Assembly (NCBI GenBank): GCA_029204225.1
Contig: MU832226.1
Span: forward strand, 17,510-81,509
Direction: 5' to 3'
DNA from: Diphasiastrum complanatum
Taxonomy: Eukaryota; Streptophyta; Lycopodiopsida; Lycopodiales; Lycopodiaceae
DNA length: 64,000 nucleotides
Every line of letters begins with the position of its first letter. Positions within the stretch are counted from its first letter, which is position 1. Below the pieces are notes generated by a model. The model saw only the letters and a list, made by a program, of their open reading frames with translations. It had not been told where the DNA came from and did not search any database. Below are positions 1 through 10,588 of the stretch, piece by piece. The position numbers were made by a program, and so were the translations under genes.

Positions 1-931
1 CGAAACCTTGCATTTACAATTCCCTAGAAAAACTATGAGAGGTATTCGAGTTAGATGTTCCTAAACTCTTAACAGCTCAGAAAAACCATCAGAAAACAAA
101 AACCCTAAAAAATGCACAAAAAGAACCATCGTCCGATTCACTGTGCATAGGTGTGATTCAGATCTATCTACTGCCAAGTCAGTGAAGAATAATACCAAAA
201 GTAGAAGGCCAAAGTGACTGTTCATCTAGTTGTTGGTAACCTTTTGTGGAAAATTCACAACTTTCTACAACAATATTAGTTCTCTGAGACCTTCGCCAGA
301 GTCTGTGTCAGTTCTATTTACCATTTTTTATAATCAATAATTTGGGCGAAGGTTTTTCAAAAGATTAGTTACCATATTGTCATATTTTTGTCAAAAAAGT
401 CTCTTTTTTGCAAAAATACCAATATTACTCTTGATTTTTCACCGGATCCTTTGCCTAGTTTCCTGAAGATTCTATTTATAATAAGATATCATTTCTAAGT
501 TTGGCGAACGTTAATTTTGCCAGGATCACAAAAAATCTCCATTTTCACCCTCGCCAAACTACAGAAATTGTATTTCTATGTGTTAGGAACCTTCTCCAGT
601 TCCACCCTAGCTTTATCTGAGTCAGATTCACTATCTAAGAGTTAGACGAAGGTTATTTCCACCAAATTTATCAGAAAAACCTTTTATTAGAGATTTTTTA
701 CTAAAAATAACATTGACGAGTCAACCTTCTCTCAGTAAACCTTCGCTAGTATTAGTTTTGGATTCTGATTTTTCAAATCAAGTCTTTGTCAGAAATTTTA
801 TCAAATTTGATTCTGATTCTAAGAATTCTTCATTTTGAGAAATGTCTATCACTTGATCATAGATCTTTTTCCAAAAATCAGAAATCTTATTATTGTCAAG
901 TGAAAGAAATTTTGCAGCAAGGTGACCCCGT
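1..931 (+). repeat. Gypsy leader with CTTCGCC motif cluster
   Basis: Non-coding AT-rich DNA directly upstream of a Gypsy gag. A short motif recurs in both orientations: CCTTCGCCAGA near 290, GGGCGAAGGTT near 344, GGCGAACGTT near 502, CCCTCGCCAAA near 548, CCTTCTCCAG near 590, GACGAAGGTT near 647 and CCTTCGCTAG near 740. By position this is the 5' leader of the element whose gag starts at 932; the LTR would lie outside the window. A comparable cluster of a different motif lies in the leader of the element at 18214. The function is unknown. Confidence 0.5.
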
Positions 932-1650
932 TTGGATCTACCCAAATACAATGGATTAACAGATCCAGTTAGATTTCTCCAAATCTATGATGAATCTTGT
1001 GAAGTCTATGGCAAAGTTTTCTCTCAAAATAAACTTAAGCTATTTCCAATGGCATTAACGAGTGCAGCACAAAATTGGTATTATAATCAAGATGAGACTG
1101 AGCGTACGAATTAGAAAACTGTTAAACGAGCACTTATCACATAGTTCAAACCTCAGAAGCTTATGGAAGACTCTTTTCTACTTTTAAGTAAAATTAAAAT
1201 GGGAAAGCGAAAATTGGTTCGAGATTACATTGAATGGGTAAAACACCTGAGATCTGAATGCGAACCTGAGTTGATTAACGAAAATGCCACGATTATGTGG
1301 TTTTTGTCAGGTCTACCTAAAAGAATCAGACGTGAGCTAAAATGCCACAATGAGTACGCAATTTTACAAAATGCTATGGACGATGCAATACGAGAGGAGG
1401 ATGAAGATTCAGATGACGAGCCAAATATTGGTATGTTGTCTTATACAACATGGCAGACCACTACGACATCCACCACTATCGCATCAACGAATATAAATGC
1501 AATTGTAGAGATGATGCTCAATGAGTTCGAGAAACTAGGAAAGAACTAGCAGAAACAGATGGAAAAGTTGCAGTTACAATTTTCTGAAAAGATCAAAGCA
1601 TTGTACAGGTATTTGCAACCAATGTTGAAAATACCATGACATCAAGGACT
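932..1650 (+). pseudogene. Degraded Gypsy gag (capsid region)
   Basis: One reading frame runs from 932 past 1549, broken by stops at 1112-1114, about 1142 and 1547-1549. It carries the capsid-like retrotransposon Gag signature also seen at 20419 and 39290: a LPKYNGLTDPVRFLQIY start, then the FxPxKLxEDSFLLLSKIK and RDYIEWVKHLRSEC blocks, the MWFLSGLPKRIRREL block and an acidic tail with DAIREEDEDSDDE. A short Q/K-rich helix follows the last stop. Gag would build the cytoplasmic particle that packages element RNA. No pol follows, so the copy is truncated as well as mutated. The family match rests on the internal comparison of three copies. Confidence 0.8.
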
Positions 1651-2575
1651 CCCATCTCCTATGCATGAAAAAAAGAGTGAAGAAAGATCAATCGAGGGCA
1701 AATCAATTTTTGAAGAGTTGTTTGCAAATCAACTTTTTAAACTGGAACAGTGGAAAACAAACAAGAGAGCTTTCTAGGGGAGAAGCAATGGTGTTAGCTA
1801 TTGTTACTGGTTTTGCAAGGCCTACTGCTACTCATCAGCAAATTCTGGAGCATATTCATGAATTGCTGAAAAAATTTCAAAGATAAAGATAAATTTGAAT
1901 TCATGGTCGCTTGCATAAATGTAGATGGCTATGTTTCAGATGTTATTGCAGATTAGTTGAGCATAGTTTAATCTTTGGCGGTAACTAGTGTCATCTTTCA
2001 TTTGGCCTTCCTATGAGATGAGCCTTTTTCTACTACAAAACTGTGTAGTAGATAAGCAACTTAATTTCAGTTTGGAAATTGACTTGCTATGGGAGTTTGT
2101 TTTTGACTCGAGAACAATAAACGTCAATTTTCAAAATTATGTTTTTCAGACAACATTATGGGCCTTAGTTTAATGATCTAAAAAGTGTGATGCATGTTTT
2201 AATTAATGTTTCATCTCAAGGATAATTGAACTTTTGTTCTTCACTTTTCATGCTCAATTCTAATGGTGATATTTTTTCAATTTTCGATTTCGTACCTTTC
2301 ATTTGGTCATACAAAGTGTAAAAGGTTTGTCTATGAAATTTATTTTCTTTTTTTGAATGAATACAGAAGAGAGCTTTCAAAATGTGCAAGCTAAAAACAA
2401 GTCCAGAGCTCTTCACATGTGTGAAAAGTACACCTCCAGGCCACAAACAAACTTGGTCTTCAAATTGCAATGCAAACTATCGGATTAGGCTCGCCCTCCC
2501 ACAAATGCATTTTTAGCACCAATACTTGCTAAAAAATGGATTTGTACAATGATCATTAAATGCCTCTTGTACCTC
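1651..2575. other. No recognisable gene; degraded retroelement DNA
   Basis: Short frames only, none with a motif I recognise. The right end, next to the primer-binding site at 2576, is presumably internal sequence of a minus-strand LTR element. No coding domain can be supported. Confidence 0.4.
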
Positions 2576-3072
2576 GCTCTGATACCATGTTAAAATAGAG
2601 GTTTTGGACCTGAAAAGGATCTATGATAGATCCTCAAGAGTGATTGCATATCTAATTAATCATTCTATTGCAAGATTAATCACCAAAAATTTATCTAGAT
2701 CTTGTATTATGATCTAATTAGACAAGAACAATCAAATAATGATCACTTATGTTGATGTACGGCTTCACACGTTAGAATCTCTGAAAATAAACCTCTCTAA
2801 CTCTTGAGTAAATGGCAATGCTATCTTCTTGTCACCCAAGAATCCAGAAGACCAATAAACAGTCCAATAGATAAAAATGATTTTGCAAACAAGTCCTATG
2901 AATACAAAGCTGAGAAAAGATTATCAAATATTATTACGCAAATAGAATGAGAAAATTTATCAGCATCGTACAGTGAAGGAGCACGGTACATCATATTGAA
3001 GACTACGAAACAAACAACTACACAAAAACTTTACCTAATCACAAGACTTACAATATCAGAACGACTATTACA
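2576..3072 (-). mobile_element. Primer-binding site and probable 5' LTR, minus-strand element
   Basis: On the minus strand TGGTATCAGAGC (2587 to 2576) matches the initiator-methionine tRNA primer-binding site of plant LTR elements. It directly follows a sequence ending AACA. The LTR would therefore start at TGTTAAAATAG on the plus strand (2588). A possible far end is the CA at 3071-3072, but that edge is a guess because no second LTR is visible. The internal part would lie to the left and is unrecognisable. Confidence 0.5.
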
Positions 3073-3259
3073 TGGCAAAGGCTCCTTGCTTCAAGATCAA
3101 AATTCCAAAGATAACCGTTACATGCAGTAGTGCAGCTACAGAATCGGGTCACAAAATATCAAAAAAAAATTTAGGTGGAACGAGCAAATTAGAATTAGTT
3201 TCAGGTTCCAAAGAGGTCGTCTTTAGACACATTGTACAGACTTACAATGCCGAATCCAG

Positions 3260-3765
3260 AGATTAAAGTTATATTTCAATGGCAAACGATACAGTGAATA
3301 ATTAATCAAAGTTGTGCAGGTTTGCATGCAGGCTTCCCTTTATTTGCTCATTACCTTCCTTCCGGTTTCGATCACAGCCACTGCACACACTTCAATACCA
3401 GATTTTTTGCATCTTTCTGAGGAGTTTAAGAATCTGAAGCTCGTTCAACAGATTTCTTTTCCTTTGCAAATCTTGAAGCCCTGAAGTTCGTATTTCTTTT
3501 CTTTTTTCCTTGCATATCCTGAAAATCTGAAGATCTATCTTTTTAATTTATTTGTCTTCGCAAATCTTAAAGCTCATTGAGCTCGTATCAGAGCAATCGA
3601 TCCAGCCTCCCTCCATCGATAGTACACGTAGCCATGGCAAGCATATGAGCATAGCCGAGACGAGAAGAGAGCTCGTTTAGGATCTGACGGTGAAATGAAC
3701 ACTGGAGAGAGACAGGACAGAGGACGCATCCAAAATAGAGCAAGAGGGCAGGAGGCACCCTTGCA
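3260..3765 (-). pseudogene. Broken inverted copy of the locus at 61750-62260
   Basis: Read on the minus strand, this segment follows 61750-62260 closely over about 500 bp. It shares the CTCTATTTTGGATGCGTC stretch, the GCCATGGCTACGTGTACTA start region, the repeated CTTCAGGxxTTGCAA blocks and the GATTAATxATTCACTGTATCG end. Compared with the other copy it has small insertions, and the frame that is open at 61901-62131 is broken here by several stops and a shift. Homology stops at both ends, so this is a partial duplication in inverted orientation, with the other copy retaining the downstream OSB-like exons. Confidence 0.75.
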
Positions 3766-4746
3766 GTTTGACAGTACTATTGACCCTCAAAAGCTAATTT
3801 GGCCATAAAATACAGGCTTCCTTAAAATTTGGCCTTCATAGCAGACGGGCACATACAATTCAAAAACCTTGTTTTGACATGCACCTTTGTTTTTTTACTT
3901 ATATAGATTCACAATAAATATATTATACACCTATTTAAATTTCAAAAAAAAATCGCACAAACTTTCACATTCATGATTCAATTTTTAGCCCTTCCATTCT
4001 GGGCTCATCTTTGAAATTAGTACTCATTTCTAAACTATCAAACTTCATTTCAAATTTGAAAGCAAAATGGTTTTTCAAACCGTCATTGAATAGATTTCAT
4101 CTAGATCGCCAATCGTACGTCAGGTATTATTCATTCAACAGTGGGCTACAACCTTGTAGCTATATTCGTCACTCCGCGACTCATCCTGCTACATGTCGTA
4201 GCCCACCTCCTGATGACCGATACCTAGTACAAAATGGTTATGGGATGAAGGCTTTGTTTTTTACGTGTGTTACATTAAGGTGCGTTTACCTGGTTGGGTT
4301 GGTGGTCTTAGGACATGCACCAAATGCCAAAGTGTGTCTTGTCTAATTGGTTGGTTCCTATCCACATGCCAGTAAGAGATACAGCCCACCCCCTTGAGGC
4401 TGTATGACTTGGGAGGAGCATATTCCTCACCACCACTAACATGACAGTGGTGGGCTCCAATGCATCTAAGGGTGAGGAGGGTGGGATGCATATTGGTGAG
4501 ATGATGGCATCTCACCTTTTAGCCCTTGGATCATCTCTTCACCATGACTACCATGTCAATCGTGGTGAGGAATACAGTGCTCCTCTAACTTGTTTATAAT
4601 ATGCCTATACTTAGTTGGTCTTGCATTATCTATGGTAGAAGCTTCTAATCACCAATAGTAGATCACAATCTCTTATTCAAAAGGGGGCTTGGCATTTTGC
4701 AAGTAACTAATTTGCGAGTTTCTTTCTTGTAATGATTCAACAAAAA
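3766..4746. other. No recognisable gene
   Basis: Intergenic DNA without a supportable gene. Around 4410-4600 there are partly complementary stretches (GAGGAGCATATTCCTC and GAGGAATACAGTGCTCCTC), possibly the remains of a short DNA transposon, but I see no clear terminal inverted repeats or target duplication. Confidence 0.4.
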
Positions 4747-5070
4747 GATAGCACATGGTGTGCTACCTTTTTTATGCCACTACTTCAATGTTTATTATAA
4801 AAATACAGTTTGGTACATAGTTAAAACTGCCACAAAGTAGAAAAAAAATTAAATTTGTTTTTTTTTACAACCTCCAAAGATAGCACGTCGGCGTGCCCAG
4901 TGATATTTGTTTTTTCCTGTTTCATTGGGCACACCGGCGTCCTACCTTTGGCGGTTGCAAATTTTATTTTATTTTTTGGGTTTTGCTGGTGCACGCCGAC
5001 GTGCTACCTTTGGGGGTTGTAATTTTTTTTTTCCTATTTCATATAGCACGCCAGCGTGCTATCTTCCAGC
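4747..5070. repeat. Array of TAGCACG...CGTGCTA dyads
   Basis: Five imperfect palindromes are centred near 4758, 4889, 4937, 5000 and 5055. The cleanest is ATAGCACGCCAGCGTGCTAT (about 5043-5062). The others vary at the centre and by a few bases in the arms, for example TAGCACATGGTGTGCTA. They are separated by T-rich spacers and often followed by ACCTTTGG. Each could form a hairpin of 7 to 9 base pairs. There is no coding potential beyond frames created by the T-rich runs. Confidence 0.6.
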
Positions 5071-5219
5071 ACGCGCGTTCCAGAACGTGATTTCACATTT
5101 GTATTCACAGTACATATACAAAAATGGGTTGCTCATCACGATCCCCCTTAAGCACGTTTATCATCTATAAATTATCAATATGTATTAACATGACGTATTA
5201 ATATATGTGTTGTGAACCC

Positions 5220-6465
5220 ACCAAAAGCAATTTATAATTGTTTATCTTTTGTCACATGGCTGGGATTGATAGTTGGTGATCTGTCACAAACAGATACGTC
5301 ATCTAACACCAACAATCCCTTCCTCAATCCTAGCCATTCTCTATTATAGACTTTGTTACCCCCATTGCTTTTCTTAATTAATGCATTTTGGTAATGCCTT
5401 AGTCATGACATATGTAATCATTTTATCATACAATAATTCAGGATCATTTCATTGTTTTGTCGTAAATTTCTAACAAAATGATGCGAAATATCAATAAATT
5501 TACTTTTCTTATGAAAACCACCATTCCTACATATGAAAATGCAACCCTAATTATCATTATACATCTACATATTTTCAATATATATTTCTAATTCTGTGCA
5601 TAAATGGCTGATCCAAATATAGTCTCTCGCTTCATGACACAAGCCCATTATCTCAACTTCTGTAGATGATAGGGCTACTGACTATGTTTCAAGCTTCCCC
5701 AACTGATAGTTGCATTTCTCATTAAGAAGACAAATCCACAAGTGGATTTCTTGTCATCTAGGTCTCCTGCCCAATCAAAGTCTGCATACCCCGATATTCC
5801 ATGACAGGGGGCCTAGTAACATAGTCCATATTTTATTGTTCCATTAAGATATCTTAGGACCCTTTTAGCTGCTTGCCAATGCTTTAGGCCTAGATTCACC
5901 AAATAATGACTTAGTATCCTTGTAGCAGTGCAAATATCTGGCCTTGTACACACCATAGTGTACATGAGTGATCCAATCAGGCTTTTGTAAGGGTACCGAT
6001 TCATTTCAGATTGTTCTTCGTCTGTTTTAGGTGACATTTCAATACTGAGTTTGACACCTGATTTCAATGGTGTCCCAATTGGCTTTGAATTCTCCATGCC
6101 ATATCGTGTTAGCATATTCCATATATATCTTTCCTGATTCAAATGAATTCTCTTGTTCACCCTATCATTCTTCCAACCATTTTGTATTATTGCCAATTAA
6201 TATGATGTCATCAACATTTATTGCCATAATTGTTATGTCAAAATTTGTCCTTCTAAAATTATGTCAAATCAGTGCTGCAACGTTGAAATCCTTTGCTAGC
6301 AAGGAACCTTTCGATTTTCTCATACCACATCCAAGAGGCCTATTTAAGGCCATATAATGTCTTCTTTAATCTACAGAGCTTGTTGTGATCCTGTTCAAAA
6401 CCCTCAGGTTGTATTATATACACATCCTCATTCAGATCTCCATTTAAGAAAGCTCTTTTGACATC
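5220..6465 (-). pseudogene. Copia pol, 3' half: reverse transcriptase remainder and RNase H
   Basis: On the minus strand the segment starts at the reverse transcriptase block [17 protein letters not shown] with PEGFEQ and [12 protein letters not shown] (6463-6340). It continues, after shifts, through the GTPLKSG and YPYKSLIGSLMYTMVCTRPD blocks (6196-5813) to the RNase H block ADFDWAGDLDDKKSTCGFVF (about 5790-5730), and fades out near 5220. These are the last third of a Copia polyprotein. It ends abruptly at 6465 exactly where a solo-LTR half begins. The missing upstream part is present in the opposite orientation at 8690-10588, so the two pieces look like one element split by an inversion. 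Confidence 0.85.
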
Positions 6466-6957
6466 CCCTAGTCTCCGGGGTGCTAGCATGCCAAGGCGAG
6501 AGCCATGACAACATTCCAGCAAGGGAGGCTGAGACTTGGTTGGAGCTCGCCCTGAGTCGCAACCCGCACTCCCCTATAGTATTGGTGTGATTCGGCACCC
6601 CCCCTCATACCAAGCACTCTACCCAAGCTGGTAAAGCACGTTTTTCTCTCTCTAGGATTTTCTCTTTCTAGAAAGTCATTTTCTCTCTCTAGATTTTATT
6701 GATCCCCAGGCTTCCTTTAATCATGCCTAGATCGTGTGAGGTGATTGCACATCGATCTGAGCTCTCTGGACTTCGCTAGAACCGATCAAAGATTTTCAGC
6801 CATAGGAACTTGGCGCCGGCTGGATTTTGGTCACAGTGGCGCCGGGATCGGCGCCGGCGCCGTTGGCGCCGGGAGCAGCAGGGGCGATGCTGGCGCCGGG
6901 GACATAGCTGGCGCCGATGGCGCCGGAAGTAAAGCTTGTAAAGGTAGCTTTACAACA
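6466..6957 (-). mobile_element. Left half of a solo LTR (TGTTGTAAAGC family)
   Basis: On the minus strand this begins TGTTGTAAAGCTACC at 6957 and runs to CGGAGACTAGGG at 6466. It is nearly identical to 63110-63600 and to 43936-44404. It contains a run of GGCGCC palindromes (6812-6925) and an AATAAAATCTAGAGAG stretch. The remaining half of the LTR is at 10589-11334 in the opposite orientation. The base after the LTR end starts CTGCG (6958-6962), the complement of CGCAG, which nearly matches CGCAA after the other half. Confidence 0.8.
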
Positions 6958-7070
6958 CTGCGGGTTTTTCGCTTTTTGCCCTTTTGAAAAAAGTGACACC
7001 GTCACCTTTTTTTTAGCCCTTAAAAATTGCGACACTGCCTTTACAAATGTGACACTGCCCTTAAAATCCA
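6958..7070. repeat. Remnant of TGTCGC minisatellite
   Basis: Degenerate repeats containing GCGACACTGCC, AAAAAGTGACACCGTCAC and TTTTTGCCCTTTTGAA. The reverse complement matches the repeats at 11345-11515, where GGCAGTGTCGC alternates with AAGGGCAAAAAATGCGA. The two blocks flank the two halves of the same solo LTR, so they are probably one array into which that LTR inserted. Confidence 0.6.
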
Positions 7071-7750
7071 GAAGATGTCTCTATCATAAAGATGAAGGTC
7101 CATAGCGTGAAGACACAACATAATGAGCAGAATGCGGCTGATGGATGAAAGACAATGACAGGAAACTAGAATCAGTTTTGATTAAGCCTAATACATTTTT
7201 TTTTATTAGAGCTTTAACTTAATCAGTTCCCTAGATTGGTCACATAAAATGATCAACAAAAGTTACAAAAAAAGAGAGGAGAGATATCGCAGAACAGAGA
7301 TCGCACATAGATCACACATAGAGACTGATACAGTCACGGATATAGAACGGACAGAGCTGTAAGAGTTTGATATAGCTCGAGAGTGAGCTCACAGATTAGC
7401 AGTAGCTAGTCTAATTACTCGTGAGAGAGAACACCTTTCTTGCGCCAATGCGCTGATCTGGGAAACAAATAGCGCTCAAAAAAATATTGTAAACTCAGTT
7501 CTGATAATAGAAGCGATTTCAGCAATACTTTGTTTTGTAATGTGTATGATCTGCAATATTGGAATGCATGCTAGCAGTAGATATCTTTCCGCTGTTGCTT
7601 TACTCAACATTATCTACTGTTTTATAAGCTTAATTTTATAACAGATCATCAGAAATGATTTGGGACTTGGAAGAGAATTAGACCGCAACCAGTAGCAGTA
7701 GCTACGCCTGCCAAGTCGGCTCTATCTGGCCTTCATCTCTCCAGGGACAA
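7071..7750. other. No recognisable gene; possible Copia 5' LTR/leader
   Basis: Nothing coding is visible. The stretch lies just upstream of a Copia Gag start (7757) and may hold its LTR and leader, but I could not define LTR ends or a primer-binding site. Confidence 0.3.
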
Positions 7751-8665
7751 GTCCCTCCCCATCACAAACAGACTCGATGGCACTAACTAAAGGGTGTGGA
7801 AGTTCAAGATGGCCAACATTTTAATCGACAAGAACTGTTTGGGACATAGTTACAGGTAGAGAGCTTATACCTACCTTTTGGTTTGGGGACGAAATATACA
7901 GAGGCAGAAGACAGAAGACACACAAGGTTTCAATCTTTCTGTCAAAGATAACAACATCCTAACATTTGCAATGCTAGGAATTCAGCGGAGGTGAGATTGG
8001 TGAAAAAGGCTACGCTCAACTAGAGGGGCTAGACTATGATGAGACTTGTGCACATGTCATTAAGATAAAATCTATCAGGACCGTATTGGTTTTAGCCTCT
8101 TATTTTAATTGGGATGTTCATAAAATGGAATTCAATAGTGCCTTTCTCTATGGGCAACTTTAGGAAGAGGTTTATATATATGGAAGAACCGCAAGGTTTT
8201 GAGACATACGCAAATAGTATATGGTTTTGAAGCTCAAAAAAGATTTGTTGGGGCGTAAACAAGCAGCAAGGGCTTGGTATAGCAGAATTGCAATGCAAGG
8301 GTTTGAAAAGAGTAACTTTGATATCAATTTGTACGTCTTCAAGGAAGGCAAAGAAATTGTGCTCTATGTGGATGACTTGGTTGTTATACGAAGCAATTAG
8401 AAACTTATTGCTTGTGTTAGGAAAAATCTTTCTTGTGAACTTTAAATGAAAGCCTTTAGGGTGAAAGGAATTGCGTTTTCTTTCTGACTCTCAAGCAAAT
8501 TATGCACATAAGGTATTGAAGAAATTAAACATTAAAGATAGCAAGCCAATTAGCACACCAATGGACACAAGCAACAAGCCATCAAATGATGATCGTACTC
8601 CATTTGAAAATGAGAGCCTCTATTGTCAAGTAGTGAGGAGTTTGATTTATCTTATGACTCTCAGG
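7751..8665 (+). pseudogene. Internally deleted Copia: Gag start joined to reverse transcriptase
   Basis: Around 7757-7850 the plus strand encodes the N-terminal Copia Gag signature PITNRLDGTN then WKFKMANILID, with one stop. From about 8000 it jumps to reverse transcriptase: KGYAQLEGLDYDET, a block with WDVHKMEFNSAFLYG, the QAARAWYSRI block, and the catalytic YVDD near 8365, followed by the STPMDTSNKP block near 8550. Several stops and shifts break it. The part from Gag through integrase has been lost. At about 8665 it joins protease sequence of a different or duplicated Copia copy. Confidence 0.75.
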
Positions 8666-8679
8666 CATTTGGAAAAAAG

Positions 8680-10588
8680 AAGGATTCAGAAGATCCCTAT
8701 TGGTATCTGGACTCGGCTGGTATCTCTCACATGACAAATAACAGATTGGCGTTCATCACTTTTGAATAGTTGACTGGCAAAGAAATCTTGTTGGGAGATA
8801 ATGGGAAGATTGATGCCAGTAGAAGAGGTATTGTACCTTTATGGCTAGGGCAAGGAAGATCTCTCACACTAAATGCCTAGCTTAGCCAAGAATCTGCTGT
8901 CAGTAGGATGCATTATAGACGCAGGCCTATGTGTGCTGTTTGAAAGGGAAGGATGCAACATACAAGATGATGGTGAACCCATAGCAATCGGATTTCAAAG
9001 TGGAGGACTCTATCAACTTCAGGGAGGAGCAAAAGAAAGAACAGTTGCATGCCTCAACATGAACTCAAACAACATCAACAATCTTTGGCACAGAAGATTT
9101 GGGCACATTGGAGGGCAAAGCTAATATTGATTAGCCAAAGCAAGTATGTTGAAAGGCTTTAATTATGATTTGAATGAGCCCATTGACAAATGTGATGCTT
9201 TGTATTTATGGGAAACAACACAAACAACCCTTCTTAGATATGAGTCAATGGAGAGCAGATGAATTTCTTGAGCTGATTTACACTTATATGTGTGGCCCCA
9301 TGGAAGTCATATCAATAGGAGGGTCAAAGTATTTTGTGACATTTATTGACGATTTCGGTAGGAGAACTAGAGTATGGATGCTCAAGTAGAAGAGTCAAAC
9401 ACTGAAAAGCTTCAAGGCTTTCAAGCAAATGACAGAAAATGAGACAAGAAAAAAGATTAAAAGAATCAGAAGTGATAATAAGGGGGAATACAAAAGTAAA
9501 GAATTTGATAGGTTTTGTATGGATCATGGTATAGGCAAAGAGTTTACAGTTCCTTACACCCTTCAACAAAATGTGGTGACAGAAAGGAAAAACAGATCCA
9601 TTGTAGAAATGATAAGGTGCATGTTGCACGAAGGAGATTTGCCAAAATTTCTTTGGGCAGAGGCAACTGCCACATATGTATACATCATTAACAGATCACC
9701 GACCATAGCACTCAAAGGAAAAACACCTTATGAAGTATGGCATGGGAAGAAACCCAATGTGGATTATTTCAAAATTTCTGGGTGCACTGCATATGTTCAT
9801 ACACCTAAAGAAAGAGAAAGAAATTGGACTGAAAGGGAGAGAAATGCATCTTTGTAGGATACCTAGAAGGAACGAAGAGTTACAAACTATACAACCCAGT
9901 AAGCAAAGCATTTATCACTGCCAGAGACGTAATATTTGATGAAGACTCAAAAGCAGAGTTAGGGTATTCTAATGACAAGGAGATGGTGGGGACTAGTATA
10001 TCCACCATTGTAATAACGGAACAGCCCATACCAATATCAAATAGATATGAAGTTACTCAACAGAATGAAAGTATTGAAGATAAAAGCATGGAAGGGCAAA
10101 TGAATGAAACTCAAGGTCAAATTTTCAATAAACAAGGACAAATACAAGAGGTTTTACAAGCATTCACAGAAGAAAATCCTAATCAAGAAAAAAGACCTAT
10201 CATAGTCAAAGTGGTGCGCAAACGTTTTGATGAAATGGTATTTCTGAGTAAAGAACACATCACGGAATCATTAAACTATCAATCTGCAAAGAATTCTAAA
10301 GAATGGAATATGTGGCACCAAGCAATGGTGGATGAAATGATCCGGAAAAATGATACTTGGGATTTAGTAAAATTACTAGAAGGAAGAAAAACAATAGGGT
10401 GTAAATGGATATTCAAACTCAAATTCAATGCAGAAGGAGAGATTGAAAAGTACAAAGCCAGAATTGTGGCTAAGAGATATGCACAGGTGGAAGGACTAGA
10501 CTTCGATGATATGTTTGCTCCGATTGCAAGAATAGGATCGATCAGGTTACTTCTATCATGGACAACTATAAACTATTTTCAGATATAT
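8680..10588 (+). pseudogene. Copia pol, 5' half: protease, integrase, start of reverse transcriptase
   Basis: In order: a protease block with DSAGISHMTNN (about 8700), the pre-integrase zinc region with LWHRRFGHIG (8873-9124), and the integrase core with TFIDDFG, RSDNKGEY and TERKNRS as the D,D,E residues (9174-9857). After a one-base shift comes the KCIFVGYLEG block, then reverse transcriptase (10200-10588) with WKWIF-like and ARIVAKRYAQVEGLDFDDMFAP blocks. At least two shifts and two stops are present. The frame stops within the reverse transcriptase at 10588, at the point where the minus-strand piece ending at 6465 would continue. This would be the catalytic polyprotein of a Copia element. 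Confidence 0.85.

Noticed and set aside
4270-4600. Short DNA transposon (MITE)
   Set aside because: Complementary phrases exist, but I found no paired terminal repeats or target duplication.
6466-6957. TIR DNA transposon because of GGCGCC inverted repeats
   Set aside because: The ends are TG...CA, the family end resembles a chromovirus LTR, and the palindromes are internal.
6745-7035. Gly/Ala-rich ORFs on both strands
   Set aside because: They come from the GGCGCC cluster in the LTR half and occur in the other LTR copies with shifts.
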